Assembly: GCF_902463975.1 (NCBI RefSeq)
Contig: NZ_CABQHJ010000024.1
Coordinates: forward strand, 1 to 43,693
Direction: 5' to 3'
DNA from: Phascolarctobacterium_A sp902463975
GTDB lineage: Bacteria > Bacillota > Negativicutes > Acidaminococcales > Acidaminococcaceae
Length of the DNA stretch: 43,693 bases
Within the stretch, counting starts at the first letter, position 1. Every line of letters starts with the position of its first letter. A program made the translations under genes and the position numbers. The notes beneath the pieces were generated by a model. It did no database searches and was not told where the DNA came from. It worked only from the letters and a program-made list of their open reading frames with translations. Shown here piece after piece: positions 25,807 to 34,157 of this stretch.

Positions 25807-26796
25807 TTATTTACTCCACTTGAGGACAATAGCTGCCCAGGTCAAACCTGCGCCAAAGCCATCAAGAATAATGTTGTCGCCTTTTTTCAGGGCGCCAGCC
25901 TTTTGAGCCTCGCACAGAGCGATAGGAATAGATGCGGCAGAGGTATTGGCGTATTTGTCTACGTTTACCCAAACCTTATCCATCGGCATCTTCAGACGCT
26001 TAGCAGCGGAGGTGATGATGCGGTAGTTAGCCTGATGCGGGAACAGCATATCCAGCTCTTCCGGCTTCATATTCGCCTTAGCAAGAGCACGCTTTGCAGT
26101 CTTTCCCATAATCTGGATAGCGAATTTGAAAACCTCCTGACCGTTCATATGGATGGTATGATCTTTTGCCGCAACAGTCTCTTCACTGGCCGGATTACGG
26201 CTGCCGCCTGCAGGCTGCAGCAGGAACTTGCCGCCGTTGCCGTCAGCACCCATATCAATACCCAACACGCCATAGCCCTCTTCAACCTCGCCGACTACAG
26301 CAGCACCGGCACCATCGCCGAAGAGAACGCAGGTGTTACGGTCGGTCCAGTTCATGATGCGGCTCAAAGTTTCTGCACCGATAATCAGAATCTTGTTATA
26401 CAGACCGCTCTTAACCATCTGGCTTGCTACAGCAAGGCTGTAAACAAAGCCGCTGCAGCCTGCAGCCAGGTCAAAGGCAGCTGCATTTTTTGCGCCCAGA
26501 CGAGCCTGTACCAGGCAGGCAGTAGACGGGAAAATGTAATCGCTGGAAGCAGTACCTACGATAACGAGGTCCAGCTCTTCCGGAGTAACGCCAGCGTCCT
26601 TCAGTGCTTCTACAGCAGCATTGTACGCCAGATCAGAGGTTGCTTCTTCCGGAGCAGCGATGTGACGCTGCTTGATGCCGGTGCGCTCAGTAATCCACTC
26701 GTCACTGGTCTCAACGATTTTCTCCATGTCTGTATTAGTGATAATCTTCTCAGGAACATAATGTCCTAAACCTAAAATACCAACAGCTCTTGTCAT
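25807..26796 (-). CDS. fabH: 3-oxoacyl-ACP synthase III
   Basis: Initiates fatty-acid synthesis by condensing an acyl-CoA primer with malonyl-ACP. The triad is C114 (AAGCSGF), H254 (FPHQAN) and N284 (YANTSAAS). 329 residues, normal. It begins 4 bp after plsX, with GAGGAA 8 nt before its ATG. Confidence 0.97.
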   Translation of the reverse strand: MTRAVGILGLGHYVPEKIITNTDMEKIVETSDEWITERTGIKQRHIAAPEEATSDLAYNAAVEALKDAGVTPEELDLVIVGTASSDYIFPSTACLVQARLGAKNAAAFDLAAGCSGFVYSLAVASQMVKSGLYNKILIIGAETLSRIMNWTDRNTCVLFGDGAGAAVVGEVEEGYGVLGIDMGADGNGGKFLLQPAGGSRNPASEETVAAKDHTIHMNGQEVFKFAIQIMGKTAKRALAKANMKPEELDMLFPHQANYRIITSAAKRLKMPMDKVWVNVDKYANTSAASIPIALCEAQKAGALKKGDNIILDGFGAGLTWAAIVLKWSK

Positions 26797-26800
26797 TTAT

Positions 26801-27814
26801 CTAATTCCTCATTTCTTTTGATTCCGCAATCTTATCTTTGATGATACTTACAACATCCTGCTCGGCAAAGTCCATAGCTACGTGAATAGCATTAGTGATT
26901 GCTTTAGCCTTGGAGCTGCCATGGCAGATAATAAAAGGTGCGCGGATACCTAACAGCAGGGCACCGCCGTATTCAGCAGGGTCAAGACGTTTCTTCAGGC
27001 CCTTCAGTGCAGGCTTGATTAAAAGTCCGCCAAGCTTTGCCAGAATGCCGCCGTTCATAATTGCTTCCTTGATCAGCGTCATAATAGCCTTCGCCAGACC
27101 TTCACCGAACTTCAGCACGACATTGCCGACGAAGCCGTCGCAGACAACTACATCTACCGTGCCTTTATTGATGTCACGACCTTCAACATTGCCGATAAAG
27201 TTTATCGTCCGAGTATCCTTTAAAAGCGGGTAGGTTGCCAATGCTTGCTCGTTACCCTTAGTTTCTTCTTCACCGATGTTCAAAAGTCCTACCTTCGGCT
27301 GAGAAATTTTTAAAATTTTTTCTGCGTACACCGTACCCATGATAGCACTCTGTACCATATGCTCAGGCTTGGCGTCAACCTTAGCGCCACTGTCAAGCAC
27401 TACAGTAGTACCCTTCAGGCTGGGAATCGGCGTTGCAATAGCAGGTCGTTCCACGCCCCTGATGCGGCCTACGCAAAAAAGCGCTGAAGCGACAGCAGCA
27501 CCAGTGCTGCCAGAGGAAACAAGGGCATCACATTCCTTGTTTCTCAGCAATCCTGCCGCAACTACGATAGAAGCGTCCTTTTTGGACTTAACCGCAATCG
27601 CAGGATGCTCGTCCATCGCAATTACCTCGCTGGCATGATGAATAGTAATCTTCGGATTTTTATCCGCACCGTATTTTACCAGCAGCTCACGGATTATTTT
27701 TTCATCGCCAACCAAAACAGTTTCGCAGCCATACTCTTTAACAGCGTTGACTGCACCTAAAACAAGCTCTTTGGGACCATAATCGGTACCCATAACATCT
27801 ACGGCGATTTTCAT
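26801..27814 (-). CDS. plsX: Phosphate acyltransferase PlsX
   Basis: Makes acyl-phosphate from acyl-ACP for PlsY-type phospholipid synthesis. MKIAVDVMGTDYGPKELV, SGSTGAAV and FVGNVVLKFGEG are signature segments; 337 residues. Its ATG overlaps the fapR stop (ATGA), showing translational coupling. Confidence 0.96.
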   Translation of the reverse strand: MKIAVDVMGTDYGPKELVLGAVNAVKEYGCETVLVGDEKIIRELLVKYGADKNPKITIHHASEVIAMDEHPAIAVKSKKDASIVVAAGLLRNKECDALVSSGSTGAAVASALFCVGRIRGVERPAIATPIPSLKGTTVVLDSGAKVDAKPEHMVQSAIMGTVYAEKILKISQPKVGLLNIGEEETKGNEQALATYPLLKDTRTINFIGNVEGRDINKGTVDVVVCDGFVGNVVLKFGEGLAKAIMTLIKEAIMNGGILAKLGGLLIKPALKGLKKRLDPAEYGGALLLGIRAPFIICHGSSKAKAITNAIHVAMDFAEQDVVSIIKDKIAESKEMRN

Positions 27815-28398
27815 GCTTCCTGCTCCCCCTCATGCTTAGTTCTGTTATCCAAAGAAACAATAATGAACTTAGCGCGAAAAACCTCTTCGTTATTGTTTTT
27901 CACGGAAACAAAAATATAATATTTATCCATGCGGCGGTGTGTAACTACTGCACGGGCTACAAGCACAGCACCTGCATTGACAGGCAGCTTATACTTGACA
28001 TTGCCTACAGCAGTCAGCGCATATTCCGCATCTACAACTGCCAAAGCCAACGTATTGGCCATGGCAAACATATAATAACCGCGGGCAATCCCGGTACGCT
28101 CAAGCACCATATCAGGTGTAATCTTCAGCGTGGAAATACCGATTTTGTTCAGCTCCAGATCTAGCAGCTCGCCCACGATATCCTTTTTATCAATGGCACG
28201 CAGCTTGGTCTGAGCTTCTTCGGCCATAGTACGAGTTCTGGCACGCAGCTCAGGAATTCCCAGAGCAACACGGTCCAGACGTATAGTCTGTACGCTGACA
28301 TCCAGCATCTTTGCCAGTTGCTCATCAGTGCTGAAGGGATTATCCCTAAGCAGCTTCTTCAAGCTTCTGTGACGTATTAATTTTTTAGAAGAAGTCAT
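27811..28398 (-). CDS. fapR: FapR, repressor of fatty-acid and phospholipid genes
   Basis: Malonyl-CoA-sensing repressor. The N-terminal helix-turn-helix (about 18-55: NPFSTDEQLAKMLDVSVQTI) is followed by a hotdog-fold effector domain (about 75-190) with VGNVKYKLPVNAGAVLVARA. 195 residues, the normal size. Known FapR proteins repress fab and plsX genes until malonyl-CoA rises. Here it leads the operon it probably controls, and a matching operator lies at 28415-28431. Confidence 0.95.
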   Translation of the reverse strand: MTSSKKLIRHRSLKKLLRDNPFSTDEQLAKMLDVSVQTIRLDRVALGIPELRARTRTMAEEAQTKLRAIDKKDIVGELLDLELNKIGISTLKITPDMVLERTGIARGYYMFAMANTLALAVVDAEYALTAVGNVKYKLPVNAGAVLVARAVVTHRRMDKYYIFVSVKNNNEEVFRAKFIIVSLDNRTKHEGEQEA

Positions 28399-28414
28399 TC
28401 CATCACCTGCTTTT

Positions 28415-28431
28415 TTAGTACCAGCTCATAA
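28415..28431. promoter_or_regulatory. FapR operator-like site
   Basis: TTAGTACCAGCTCATAA matches the 17-bp FapR consensus I know (TTAGTACC-x-TAA type) perfectly in one half and in the outer TAA of the other. It lies between the fapR -10 and its start codon, so a bound repressor would overlap the transcription start region. Confidence 0.8.
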
Positions 28432-28442
28432 TATCTGTTTTT

Positions 28443-28471
28443 ATTATAAAAGCATAGCACGTTTTTGGCAA
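28443..28471 (-). promoter_or_regulatory. Promoter of the fapR-plsX-fab operon
   Basis: On the minus strand TTGCCA (28471-28466) and TATAAT (28448-28443) are separated by exactly 17 bp. The start point would be near 28436, just before the FapR site. Confidence 0.82.
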
Positions 28472-28572
28472 GGGGTTTTTAGCAAAAAAATTGTAATATC
28501 TCTTATATTTCAGCGATTTTTTTAATTACACAATTAAGTGCTGCTTAAACGATAAGCTTCAGCATATCATGT

Positions 28573-28601
28573 AAAAAGCCTCCGGAATTACTTCCGAAGG
28601 C
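28573..28601 (-). terminator. Terminator of yceD-rpmF
   Basis: GCCTCCGGAA (28578-28587) pairs with TTCCGAAGGC (28592-28601) apart from one mismatch, and on the minus strand TTTTT follows. Confidence 0.85.
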
Positions 28602-28619
28602 CTTATCAACAGCTTAAAA

Positions 28620-28799
28620 TTATTCAGCTTTAGCAATGACTTGTTTGCCATTGTAGTAACCGCATTCAGGGCAAACGCGATGCGGCATTTTCATTTCATG
28701 ACATTGCGGGCATTCAACCATGCCAGGAACGCTCAGTTTCCAGTTAGCACGACGTCTGTCACGACGGGCTTTGGACATTTTTCTCTTAGGTACTGCCAT
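28620..28799 (-). CDS. rpmF: 50S ribosomal protein L32
   Basis: 59-residue basic ribosomal protein read directly from the sequence: MAVPKRKMSKARRDRRR at the start is the L32 signature. It is a zinc-binding version with two pairs, CPQC and CPEC. GAGGAGGTG lies about 9 nt before ATG 28799. It follows yceD by 35 bp in the widely conserved yceD-rpmF pair. Confidence 0.97.
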   Translation of the reverse strand: MAVPKRKMSKARRDRRRANWKLSVPGMVECPQCHEMKMPHRVCPECGYYNGKQVIAKAE

Positions 28800-28834
28800 T
28801 TCTCAATACACCTCCTCAGTGCTATGAAGTGAAT

Positions 28835-29338
28835 TTAATTTTTGATGAATTGCTTCAATGCCGCCAGCCTCGGATCTACAGTGAACCTGTCGCATCCGCA
28901 GTCACCATCATTAAGATCAGCGCCACAAACGGGACAAAGTCCCCGGCAGTCTGGCTTACACAGAGCCTGCATGGGCTCTGCAAGCAGCAGCCCTTCACGA
29001 AGCGGTTCCGTTATATCAATAACGTCCGAATCGTAGACAAAAGCATCATTTTCAATATGTTCAGCACTTGCCGGATAAAACTTCTCGACAACCTCTGCCC
29101 TGGTTTTACCTGTAAAATCCTTCAGACAACGGCTGCAGGTACGTCGTACCTTAGCAGTCATTACAGCCTGCAGTAATAATACATCACCAGCGTTGCTCAT
29201 GGTGCCTTCTAAATTTACTGTGCCGTCAACAGCAAGCTCTTCAGCTGCAATTTCCAGCTCAGCAGGCGAAAGCTCATAAGCAAGAGTTTTTTCACCGACT
29301 AGTCTTTTCTTGATTTCTGCGACATTTATTTTAATCAT
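28835..29338 (-). CDS. YceD/DUF177-family protein
   Basis: 167-residue protein of the YceD family, implicated in 23S rRNA/ribosome biogenesis. CSRC (about 68-71) and a C-terminal set CKPDCRGLCPVCG followed by GDCGC look like metal sites. Genomic pairing with rpmF supports the call. The ribosome site is weak (GGTGA). Confidence 0.92.
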   Translation of the reverse strand: MIKINVAEIKKRLVGEKTLAYELSPAELEIAAEELAVDGTVNLEGTMSNAGDVLLLQAVMTAKVRRTCSRCLKDFTGKTRAEVVEKFYPASAEHIENDAFVYDSDVIDITEPLREGLLLAEPMQALCKPDCRGLCPVCGADLNDGDCGCDRFTVDPRLAALKQFIKN

Positions 29339-29356
29339 ATTTCACCAATCGTTACA

Positions 29357-29385
29357 ATTATAGCGGTATTACCGCTCTTTGTCAA
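29357..29385 (-). promoter_or_regulatory. Consensus promoter of yceD-rpmF with a palindrome in the spacer
   Basis: On the minus strand TTGACA (29385-29380), 17-bp spacer, TATAAT (29362-29357): a perfect promoter. The spacer holds a perfect palindrome, AGCGGTA-T-TACCGCT (29362-29376), which looks like a repressor site placed between the two hexamers. Confidence 0.85.
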
Positions 29386-29404
29386 GTAAAAATGCTTTGT
29401 ACGG

Positions 29405-29423
29405 ATAAAAACTGTTATCAGTT
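29405..29423 (-). terminator. Possible weak terminator after ackA
   Basis: AACTG (29410-29414) and CAGTT (29419-29423) form a short stem; on the minus strand TTTATCC follows. Too small to be sure. Confidence 0.35.
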
Positions 29424-29444
29424 ACTATAACCTCATGCAAATGG

Positions 29445-30653
29445 CTACAGCTTGATGATTCTGCGACAGATATTATAGGTATCGCGGGCAATAACCAGCT
29501 CCTCGTTTGTCGGGATGACGAAAATCTTTACACGCGCACGACGCACGCTGATTTCGCGCTCCTTGCCGCGCACCTGGTTCAGTTCCGGATCAACGCGCGT
29601 GCCCAGATATTCCAGGCCATTGCAGATTTTGTCGCGCATAAAGGGAGAATTTTCTCCCAGGCCTGCAGTAAAGACAATCGCATCCACGCCGCCCATTGCT
29701 GCTACATAACCGCCGATATATTTTTTTACCTTGTAGGCAAAAACGTCTATCGCCAGCTGGCTGCGGTCATCACCACGGTTAGCAGCACTTTCCAGGTCAC
29801 GGAAGTCGCTGGACAGGCCGCTGATGCCCAGAATACCACTGCGGCGGTTCAGATAATCATCTATCTGCTGCGCATTCATATTTTCCTTTTCCATCAGGAA
29901 GGGAATAATCGCCGGGTCAATCTCGCCGCTGCGGGTGCCCATAATCAGGCCTTCAAGCGGTGTGTAGCCCATGCTTGTATCAATGGATTTGCCGTATTTA
30001 ATTGCTGCAATGCTGGCACCATTGCCAAGGTGGCAGGTAATAATACGCAAATCATTCATATGCTCGTGCATCAGCTCTGCAGCACGTAGCGCCACATATT
30101 TGTGCGAAGTGCCATGGAAGCCGTAACGGCGCACGCCATATTTGACATACATTTCATAGGGCAGGCCGTAAAGATAGGCAACCTTAGGCATTGTCTGATG
30201 AAAGGCTGTATCAAACACAGCAACCTGCGGTGTTCCGCGCATAATCTCCATGCAAGCGTTAATGCCGTACAGGTTCGGCGGATTATGCAGAGGTGCAATT
30301 TCACAGCAAGCCTCAATACCGTGCAACACATCACTGGTAATCAGCACGCTGTCGGTAAAGCGCTCACCGCCATGCACAACACGATGGCCTACCGCATCAA
30401 TCTCGGACATATCCTTGATAACGCCATATTCCTTGCTCGTCAGCGCTTTAATCGCCAAGCGGATACCAACCTTATGGTCAGGAATTTCCTCTTTTATATC
30501 AATTGTGTATTTGCCTGCTGGCGTATGCTTCAGTGTGGAGCCTTCCATACCGATGCGTTCAATCAGGCCTTTGGCCATGACATGCTCGCCTTCCATGTTT
30601 ATCAGTTGATACTTGATAGAGGAGCTGCCACAATTTACTACGAAAACAATCAC
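29445..30653 (-). CDS. ackA: Acetate kinase
   Basis: Interconverts acetyl phosphate plus ADP with acetate plus ATP, the last ATP-forming step of acetate fermentation. VVNCGSSSIKYQ at the start, YGFHGTSH, CHLGNGAS and the C-terminal GENSPFMR and TNEELVIARDT motifs are all present. 402 residues. I start at GTG 30653 because GGGAGG lies 6 nt upstream; a further in-frame start at 30677 adds eight unrelated residues. No pta is adjacent. It diverges from tmcAL. Confidence 0.96.
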   Translation of the reverse strand: MIVFVVNCGSSSIKYQLINMEGEHVMAKGLIERIGMEGSTLKHTPAGKYTIDIKEEIPDHKVGIRLAIKALTSKEYGVIKDMSEIDAVGHRVVHGGERFTDSVLITSDVLHGIEACCEIAPLHNPPNLYGINACMEIMRGTPQVAVFDTAFHQTMPKVAYLYGLPYEMYVKYGVRRYGFHGTSHKYVALRAAELMHEHMNDLRIITCHLGNGASIAAIKYGKSIDTSMGYTPLEGLIMGTRSGEIDPAIIPFLMEKENMNAQQIDDYLNRRSGILGISGLSSDFRDLESAANRGDDRSQLAIDVFAYKVKKYIGGYVAAMGGVDAIVFTAGLGENSPFMRDKICNGLEYLGTRVDPELNQVRGKEREISVRRARVKIFVIPTNEELVIARDTYNICRRIIKL

Positions 30654-30702
30654 AATAAACCTCCCGGTCAACGCCAAATTTAATTCTAGTCATAAATACC
30701 AA

Positions 30703-30717
30703 TATACTATTAGTATA
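30703..30717. promoter_or_regulatory. Perfect 15-bp palindrome between ackA and tmcAL
   Basis: TATACTA-T-TAGTATA is a perfect palindrome 50 bp upstream of ackA. One arm reads TATACT toward ackA and may be its -10, so the symmetry could be an operator or a consequence of promoter sequence. Confidence 0.45.
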
Positions 30718-30769
30718 CACTATTCGTAGCTAATTGAACAGAAATATTTTCTCAATTCCCAGCCTATGT

Positions 30770-30775
30770 TATAAT
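30770..30775 (+). promoter_or_regulatory. Extended -10 promoter of tmcAL
   Basis: TGT-TATAAT with the hexamer at 30770-30775, about 38 nt before the ATG. No clear -35. Confidence 0.5.
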
Positions 30776-30812
30776 AATATTCATAGAGATAAGATATTGC
30801 GAGGTAAAAATT

Positions 30813-31991
30813 ATGCAGGCTACAGGCATCATTGCCGAATATAATCCCTTTCATAACGGTCATCTTTATCATATACAGGAAACGAAGCGTTTGACGCAGC
30901 AGCCAGTCATCGTCGTAATGAGTGGCAGCTTTATGCAGCGCGGCGAACCTGCCATTTTAAACAAATGGCAGCGTGCCGCCTTTGCTGTACAGGGCGGTGC
31001 TGATCTGGTGCTGGAGCTTGGCTGCGCCTTTACGCTGCGCAGTGCCGAATTCTTTGCCAGAGGCGCTGTAGAGCTTCTGGCAGCCACTGGCTGCGTCAAT
31101 ACGCTTGCCTGCGGTACAGAACACCCGCAAAGTGATTTCGTAGCCGCAGCACGCCTTGCCTGCAGCGCTGAAGCGCAGGCAAGGCTGCGTGAGCTGCTGC
31201 AAAGCGGCAGCAGCTATGCACAGGCCTGGGAAAAAATTTTAGGCGCACACACCGCCTTCCGCTCTCCCAACGACATTTTGGCGCTGGAATATAGCAAGGC
31301 GCTGCTGCAGACTGCTGCAAGCATTAAACCACTTTACCTGCAGCGTACAGACGAAGGCTATAACTCCACCGCCATCAGCAGCAATATAGCCAGCGCCAGC
31401 GCAATCCGCCAGGCTTTGGCGTTCGGCAACGGCAGCTGGCAGCAGGCCACTCCCGCCTACACACATGCAGCACTTACACGGGGCGGCTACGACGCGCAGC
31501 TTTTATGGCAGCTGCTGAAATATCGCCTGCGGCTGCTTACGCCGCCGCAGCTGGCCGAGCGCTGCGAGGCCAGTGAAGGTCTGGAGAACCTGCTCAGCAA
31601 GGCTGGCGACTGCACTTGCCTGCAGGCAGCGCTCGCTGCCTGCATCAGCAAGCGCTACACAGCCAGCCGCATCCGCCGACTGCTGCTGCAAATACTGCTG
31701 GACCAGTCCAAAGCAGTATGGCAGCAGCAGGAGCCTGCCTACCTGCGCGTGCTGGCCTTCAACGACACAGGCCGCCAGCTGCTGCATCAGATGAAGACAA
31801 GCAGCAGCCTGCCACTCATCACTAAGCTAGGTCAAAACGCCTTAAACAATGATAACGCTGCCTACCAAACGCAATTAGCATTGGAAATAGCTGCTACCGA
31901 CACATGGTCCCTGCTGCAGCATGACACCGCACTTAACCGCAGCGGCAACGATTTTTATCAATCACCCATCTACGTCCGCAGCCAAAGCTAA
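30813..31991 (+). CDS. tmcAL: tRNA(Met) cytidine acetate ligase
   Basis: Forms N4-acetylcytidine at the wobble base of elongator tRNA-Met from acetate and ATP (YlbM/DUF795 family). The nucleotidyltransferase motif is H14-N-G-H17 in AEYNPFHNGH; VVMSGSFMQRGEPAI and FRSPNDILALEYSKAL follow. 392 residues. CGAGGTAA precedes the ATG. It is divergent from ackA, whose reaction involves the acetate this enzyme consumes. Confidence 0.94.
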   Translation: MQATGIIAEYNPFHNGHLYHIQETKRLTQQPVIVVMSGSFMQRGEPAILNKWQRAAFAVQGGADLVLELGCAFTLRSAEFFARGAVELLAATGCVNTLACGTEHPQSDFVAAARLACSAEAQARLRELLQSGSSYAQAWEKILGAHTAFRSPNDILALEYSKALLQTAASIKPLYLQRTDEGYNSTAISSNIASASAIRQALAFGNGSWQQATPAYTHAALTRGGYDAQLLWQLLKYRLRLLTPPQLAERCEASEGLENLLSKAGDCTCLQAALAACISKRYTASRIRRLLLQILLDQSKAVWQQQEPAYLRVLAFNDTGRQLLHQMKTSSSLPLITKLGQNALNNDNAAYQTQLALEIAATDTWSLLQHDTALNRSGNDFYQSPIYVRSQS

Positions 31992-32030
31992 ATATCGCTG
32001 TCAAACAACTAAAATACTGCTTAAACAACA

Positions 32031-32079
32031 AAAAGCTGTAACGTCAGCATCACACATATGATGCCTCGTTACAGCTTTT
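32031..32079. terminator. Bidirectional terminator between tmcAL and the coiled-coil gene
   Basis: AAAAGCTGTAACG (32031-32043) and CGTTACAGCTTTT (32067-32079) form a perfect 13-bp stem, with an inner GCATCA/TGATGC stem. Runs of A and T at the two ends serve both strands of this convergent pair. Confidence 0.9.
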
Positions 32080-32095
32080 ATAATGCACTTATTTC

Positions 32096-32695
32096 TTATT
32101 CTTCTTCAGCAGCTTCCGGCTCCGGCGCTTCTGCCGGTGCCTGCGGATGCTGTATGTTATTCATTTCTTCCTTAACACTTTGGATGTTTTCCTTAAGTCC
32201 GCCCAAAGCACTGGTCAGATTACCACTCAAAAATTCAAGCATATCATCAGCATACTTCAGGGAAGACTGTTTAACCTGTAAAGCATACTCATCAGCAGCA
32301 AGCTTGGTTTCCTCCTGATAGCGCAGTGCATTAGCCTTAATATCCTCGGCTACAGCATTGGCCTGTTTTACAATCTCCTCCTGCTGTACCTTGGCATCAG
32401 CCTCAGCCTGAGCAACACTTACAATACGCTCTGCCTCTTCCTTAGCCTGCTGCACAATACGGTCGGCATCAGCATAGGCCTTATCGACAATATTCTTCTG
32501 CTCCTCCAGCACCTGGTTGGCACTTTTGATTTCACGCGGAATTGCTTCCTTGAGATCATCAATAATATTCAGCAGATCGTTTTCATCAAGCATAATCTTA
32601 TCCATCAAAGGAACACGTCTTGCATTAGAAACCAAATCAAGAAATTCGTCAAAAAGTCCATCGAGTGCTACATTAGTTTTGTTGCGTTCAATCAT
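32096..32695 (-). CDS. Coiled-coil protein (DivIVA- or ATP-synthase-b-like), unknown function
   Basis: 199 residues. An N-terminal part (LDGLFDEFLDLVSNARRVPLMDKIMLDENDLLNIID) resembles a short helical domain, then a long charged coiled coil (about 55-150: IVQQAKEEAERIVSVAQAEA) and an acidic Pro/Glu tail (APAEAPEPEAAEEE). Similar proteins next to coaD are usually annotated as ATPase or DivIVA-like; function is unknown. GGGGA lies 9 nt before ATG 32695, 20 bp after coaD, so it belongs to the rsmD-coaD operon. Confidence 0.85.
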   Translation of the reverse strand: MIERNKTNVALDGLFDEFLDLVSNARRVPLMDKIMLDENDLLNIIDDLKEAIPREIKSANQVLEEQKNIVDKAYADADRIVQQAKEEAERIVSVAQAEADAKVQQEEIVKQANAVAEDIKANALRYQEETKLAADEYALQVKQSSLKYADDMLEFLSGNLTSALGGLKENIQSVKEEMNNIQHPQAPAEAPEPEAAEEE

Positions 32696-32715
32696 GATAT
32701 CATCCCCACTCTAAT

Positions 32716-33207
32716 CTATTCAAACTTTTGGTAAACGTGCTTACGAACGCGTTCTTCGATGCATTCAGGCACTAAATCCTTTAATTGACCGCCGAAGGTT
32801 GCCAGCTCGCGTACACCGGAAGAGCTGACGAAGGAATATTTTGCATTGGTCATGATGAAAACAGTTTCCAGATCATTATCAATTTTTTTCAGCAGCAGCG
32901 CTCTTTGGAATTCGTATTCAAAATCAGTAAAAGCGCGCAGACCTCTGACAATAAAAGGAGCATCCTCCTTTTTGCAGAATTCATTCAACAGACCTGAAAA
33001 GCAGGTTACCCTTACGTTAGGAATATGCTTAGTTGCTTCCTTAAGCATTTCCACACGCTCTTCCATAGAAAACATTGCCTTATCCTTACCAGGATTATGA
33101 AAAACGCTGATAATCAGCTCATCAAACATCGCACTTGCTCTTTCAAAAATATCAATATGACCCTTGGTAACAGGATCAAAACTTCCTGGACAAACTGCTC
33201 TGCGCAT
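32716..33207 (-). CDS. coaD: Phosphopantetheine adenylyltransferase
   Basis: Fourth step of coenzyme A synthesis. CPGSFDPVTKGH near the start carries the nucleotidyltransferase TxGH motif, and SFVSSSGVRELA the C-terminal signature. 163 residues, the normal size, from ATG 33207 with AGGAGG 7 nt upstream. An in-frame start at 33315 would add 36 unrelated residues and is rejected. Follows rsmD, as in many bacteria. Confidence 0.96.
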   Translation of the reverse strand: MRRAVCPGSFDPVTKGHIDIFERASAMFDELIISVFHNPGKDKAMFSMEERVEMLKEATKHIPNVRVTCFSGLLNEFCKKEDAPFIVRGLRAFTDFEYEFQRALLLKKIDNDLETVFIMTNAKYSFVSSSGVRELATFGGQLKDLVPECIEERVRKHVYQKFE

Positions 33208-33326
33208 AGCCAGACCTCCTAATCTATTCTTAATCGGAAACCGATCAAAGAAAACCCTATTATATATCTTGTTCTCTATTCGACATAAAAGCTGATATTC
33301 CTTTTTATTTCCCAAAAATATTATAA

Positions 33327-33884
33327 TTACAATGGATTATAACAAATAAAATCCACCAATGTTTCGCCATAGCGACTGCTACGCACCAGCTCACAGCCCG
33401 CCGGCAGCTCCGGCAACGCATTATGCGCACTGCGCTCTACTACCAAATAGCCACCAGAGCGTAAAAAAGAGCGTCTGCCCAAAAGCGCAATAATCTGCTC
33501 TATCCAGCCCTTGTTGTACGGCGGATCGCAAAAGGCAAAATCAAACTGCTCCCCTGCTGCCGCCAGCCTTTCTGCAACAGCAGGAGCACTGCCCTGCAGC
33601 ACTCTGCAATCAGCCTCTGCGCGGCACTTGGCAATATTGCTGCGCACCAGGCGCAGCGATTCCTTACTGGCATCAATAAAAGTAACAGCTGCAGCACCGC
33701 GACTCCAGCTTTCCAGCCCCAGATTACCTGTACCTGCAAACAGGTCCAGCACTGTGGCACCAATAATTTTACTGCCTATAATATTAAAAACGGATTCCTT
33801 AACCCTGTCCGCAGTCGGCCGTACATCATATGTTTTCGGTACAGTCAGCTGCAGGCCGCGGGCCTTGCCGGTAATTATTCTCAT
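33327..33884 (-). CDS. rsmD: 16S rRNA (guanine(966)-N(2))-methyltransferase
   Basis: SAM-dependent methyltransferase of 185 residues. MRIITGKARGLQL and VRPTADRVKESVFNII are hallmark N-terminal segments; LDLFAGTGNLGLE binds SAM and FCDPPY is the catalytic motif. GAGGAG lies 7 nt before ATG 33884; the in-frame start at 33926 is rejected. Confidence 0.95.
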   Translation of the reverse strand: MRIITGKARGLQLTVPKTYDVRPTADRVKESVFNIIGSKIIGATVLDLFAGTGNLGLESWSRGAAAVTFIDASKESLRLVRSNIAKCRAEADCRVLQGSAPAVAERLAAAGEQFDFAFCDPPYNKGWIEQIIALLGRRSFLRSGGYLVVERSAHNALPELPAGCELVRSSRYGETLVDFICYNPL

Positions 33885-33949
33885 ATACTGCTCCTCTGTG
33901 TTATAATTGGGTTTAGATAAAAGCAAATTTAGACATAAACATCTGACAC

Positions 33950-34125
33950 ATAGCCTCTCCTCGGGGAGACAAGGTGAATTGCCCGTAGGGCAAGAGATAG
34001 CGCCCTGGGGCGGGTGGCATCGCTTGCGATGACGGAGAGGGGTTTGTGAAACATAAGCATCAATAATACAATTCCCCTCTCAGTCGCCTTACAGGCGACA
34101 GCTCTCCCCAAGGAGAGCCTCTCTG
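33950..34125. repeat. Palindrome-rich fold-back element (MITE/REP-like)
   Basis: About 176 bp with imperfect terminal inverted repeats: GCCTCTCCTCGGGGAGAC at the left, and GGCTCTCCTTGGGGAGAG read inward from the right (15 of 18 equal). Inside lie several hairpins: TTGCCCGTAGGGCAA, GCGCCCTGGGGCG, ATCGCTTGCGAT and GTCGCCTTACAGGCGAC. GGAGAGGGG and CCCCTCTC mirror each other in the centre. No protein-coding gene. It looks like a dispersed intergenic element, non-autonomous if mobile. Confidence 0.7.
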
Positions 34126-34157
34126 TTTAGCCTAGCTTGCAAATCAGACAACAATAG

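Noticed and set aside
33929..34111. 60-codon minus-strand frame in the fold-back element
   Set aside because: Made up of hairpin sequence; no ribosome site or protein-like pattern.
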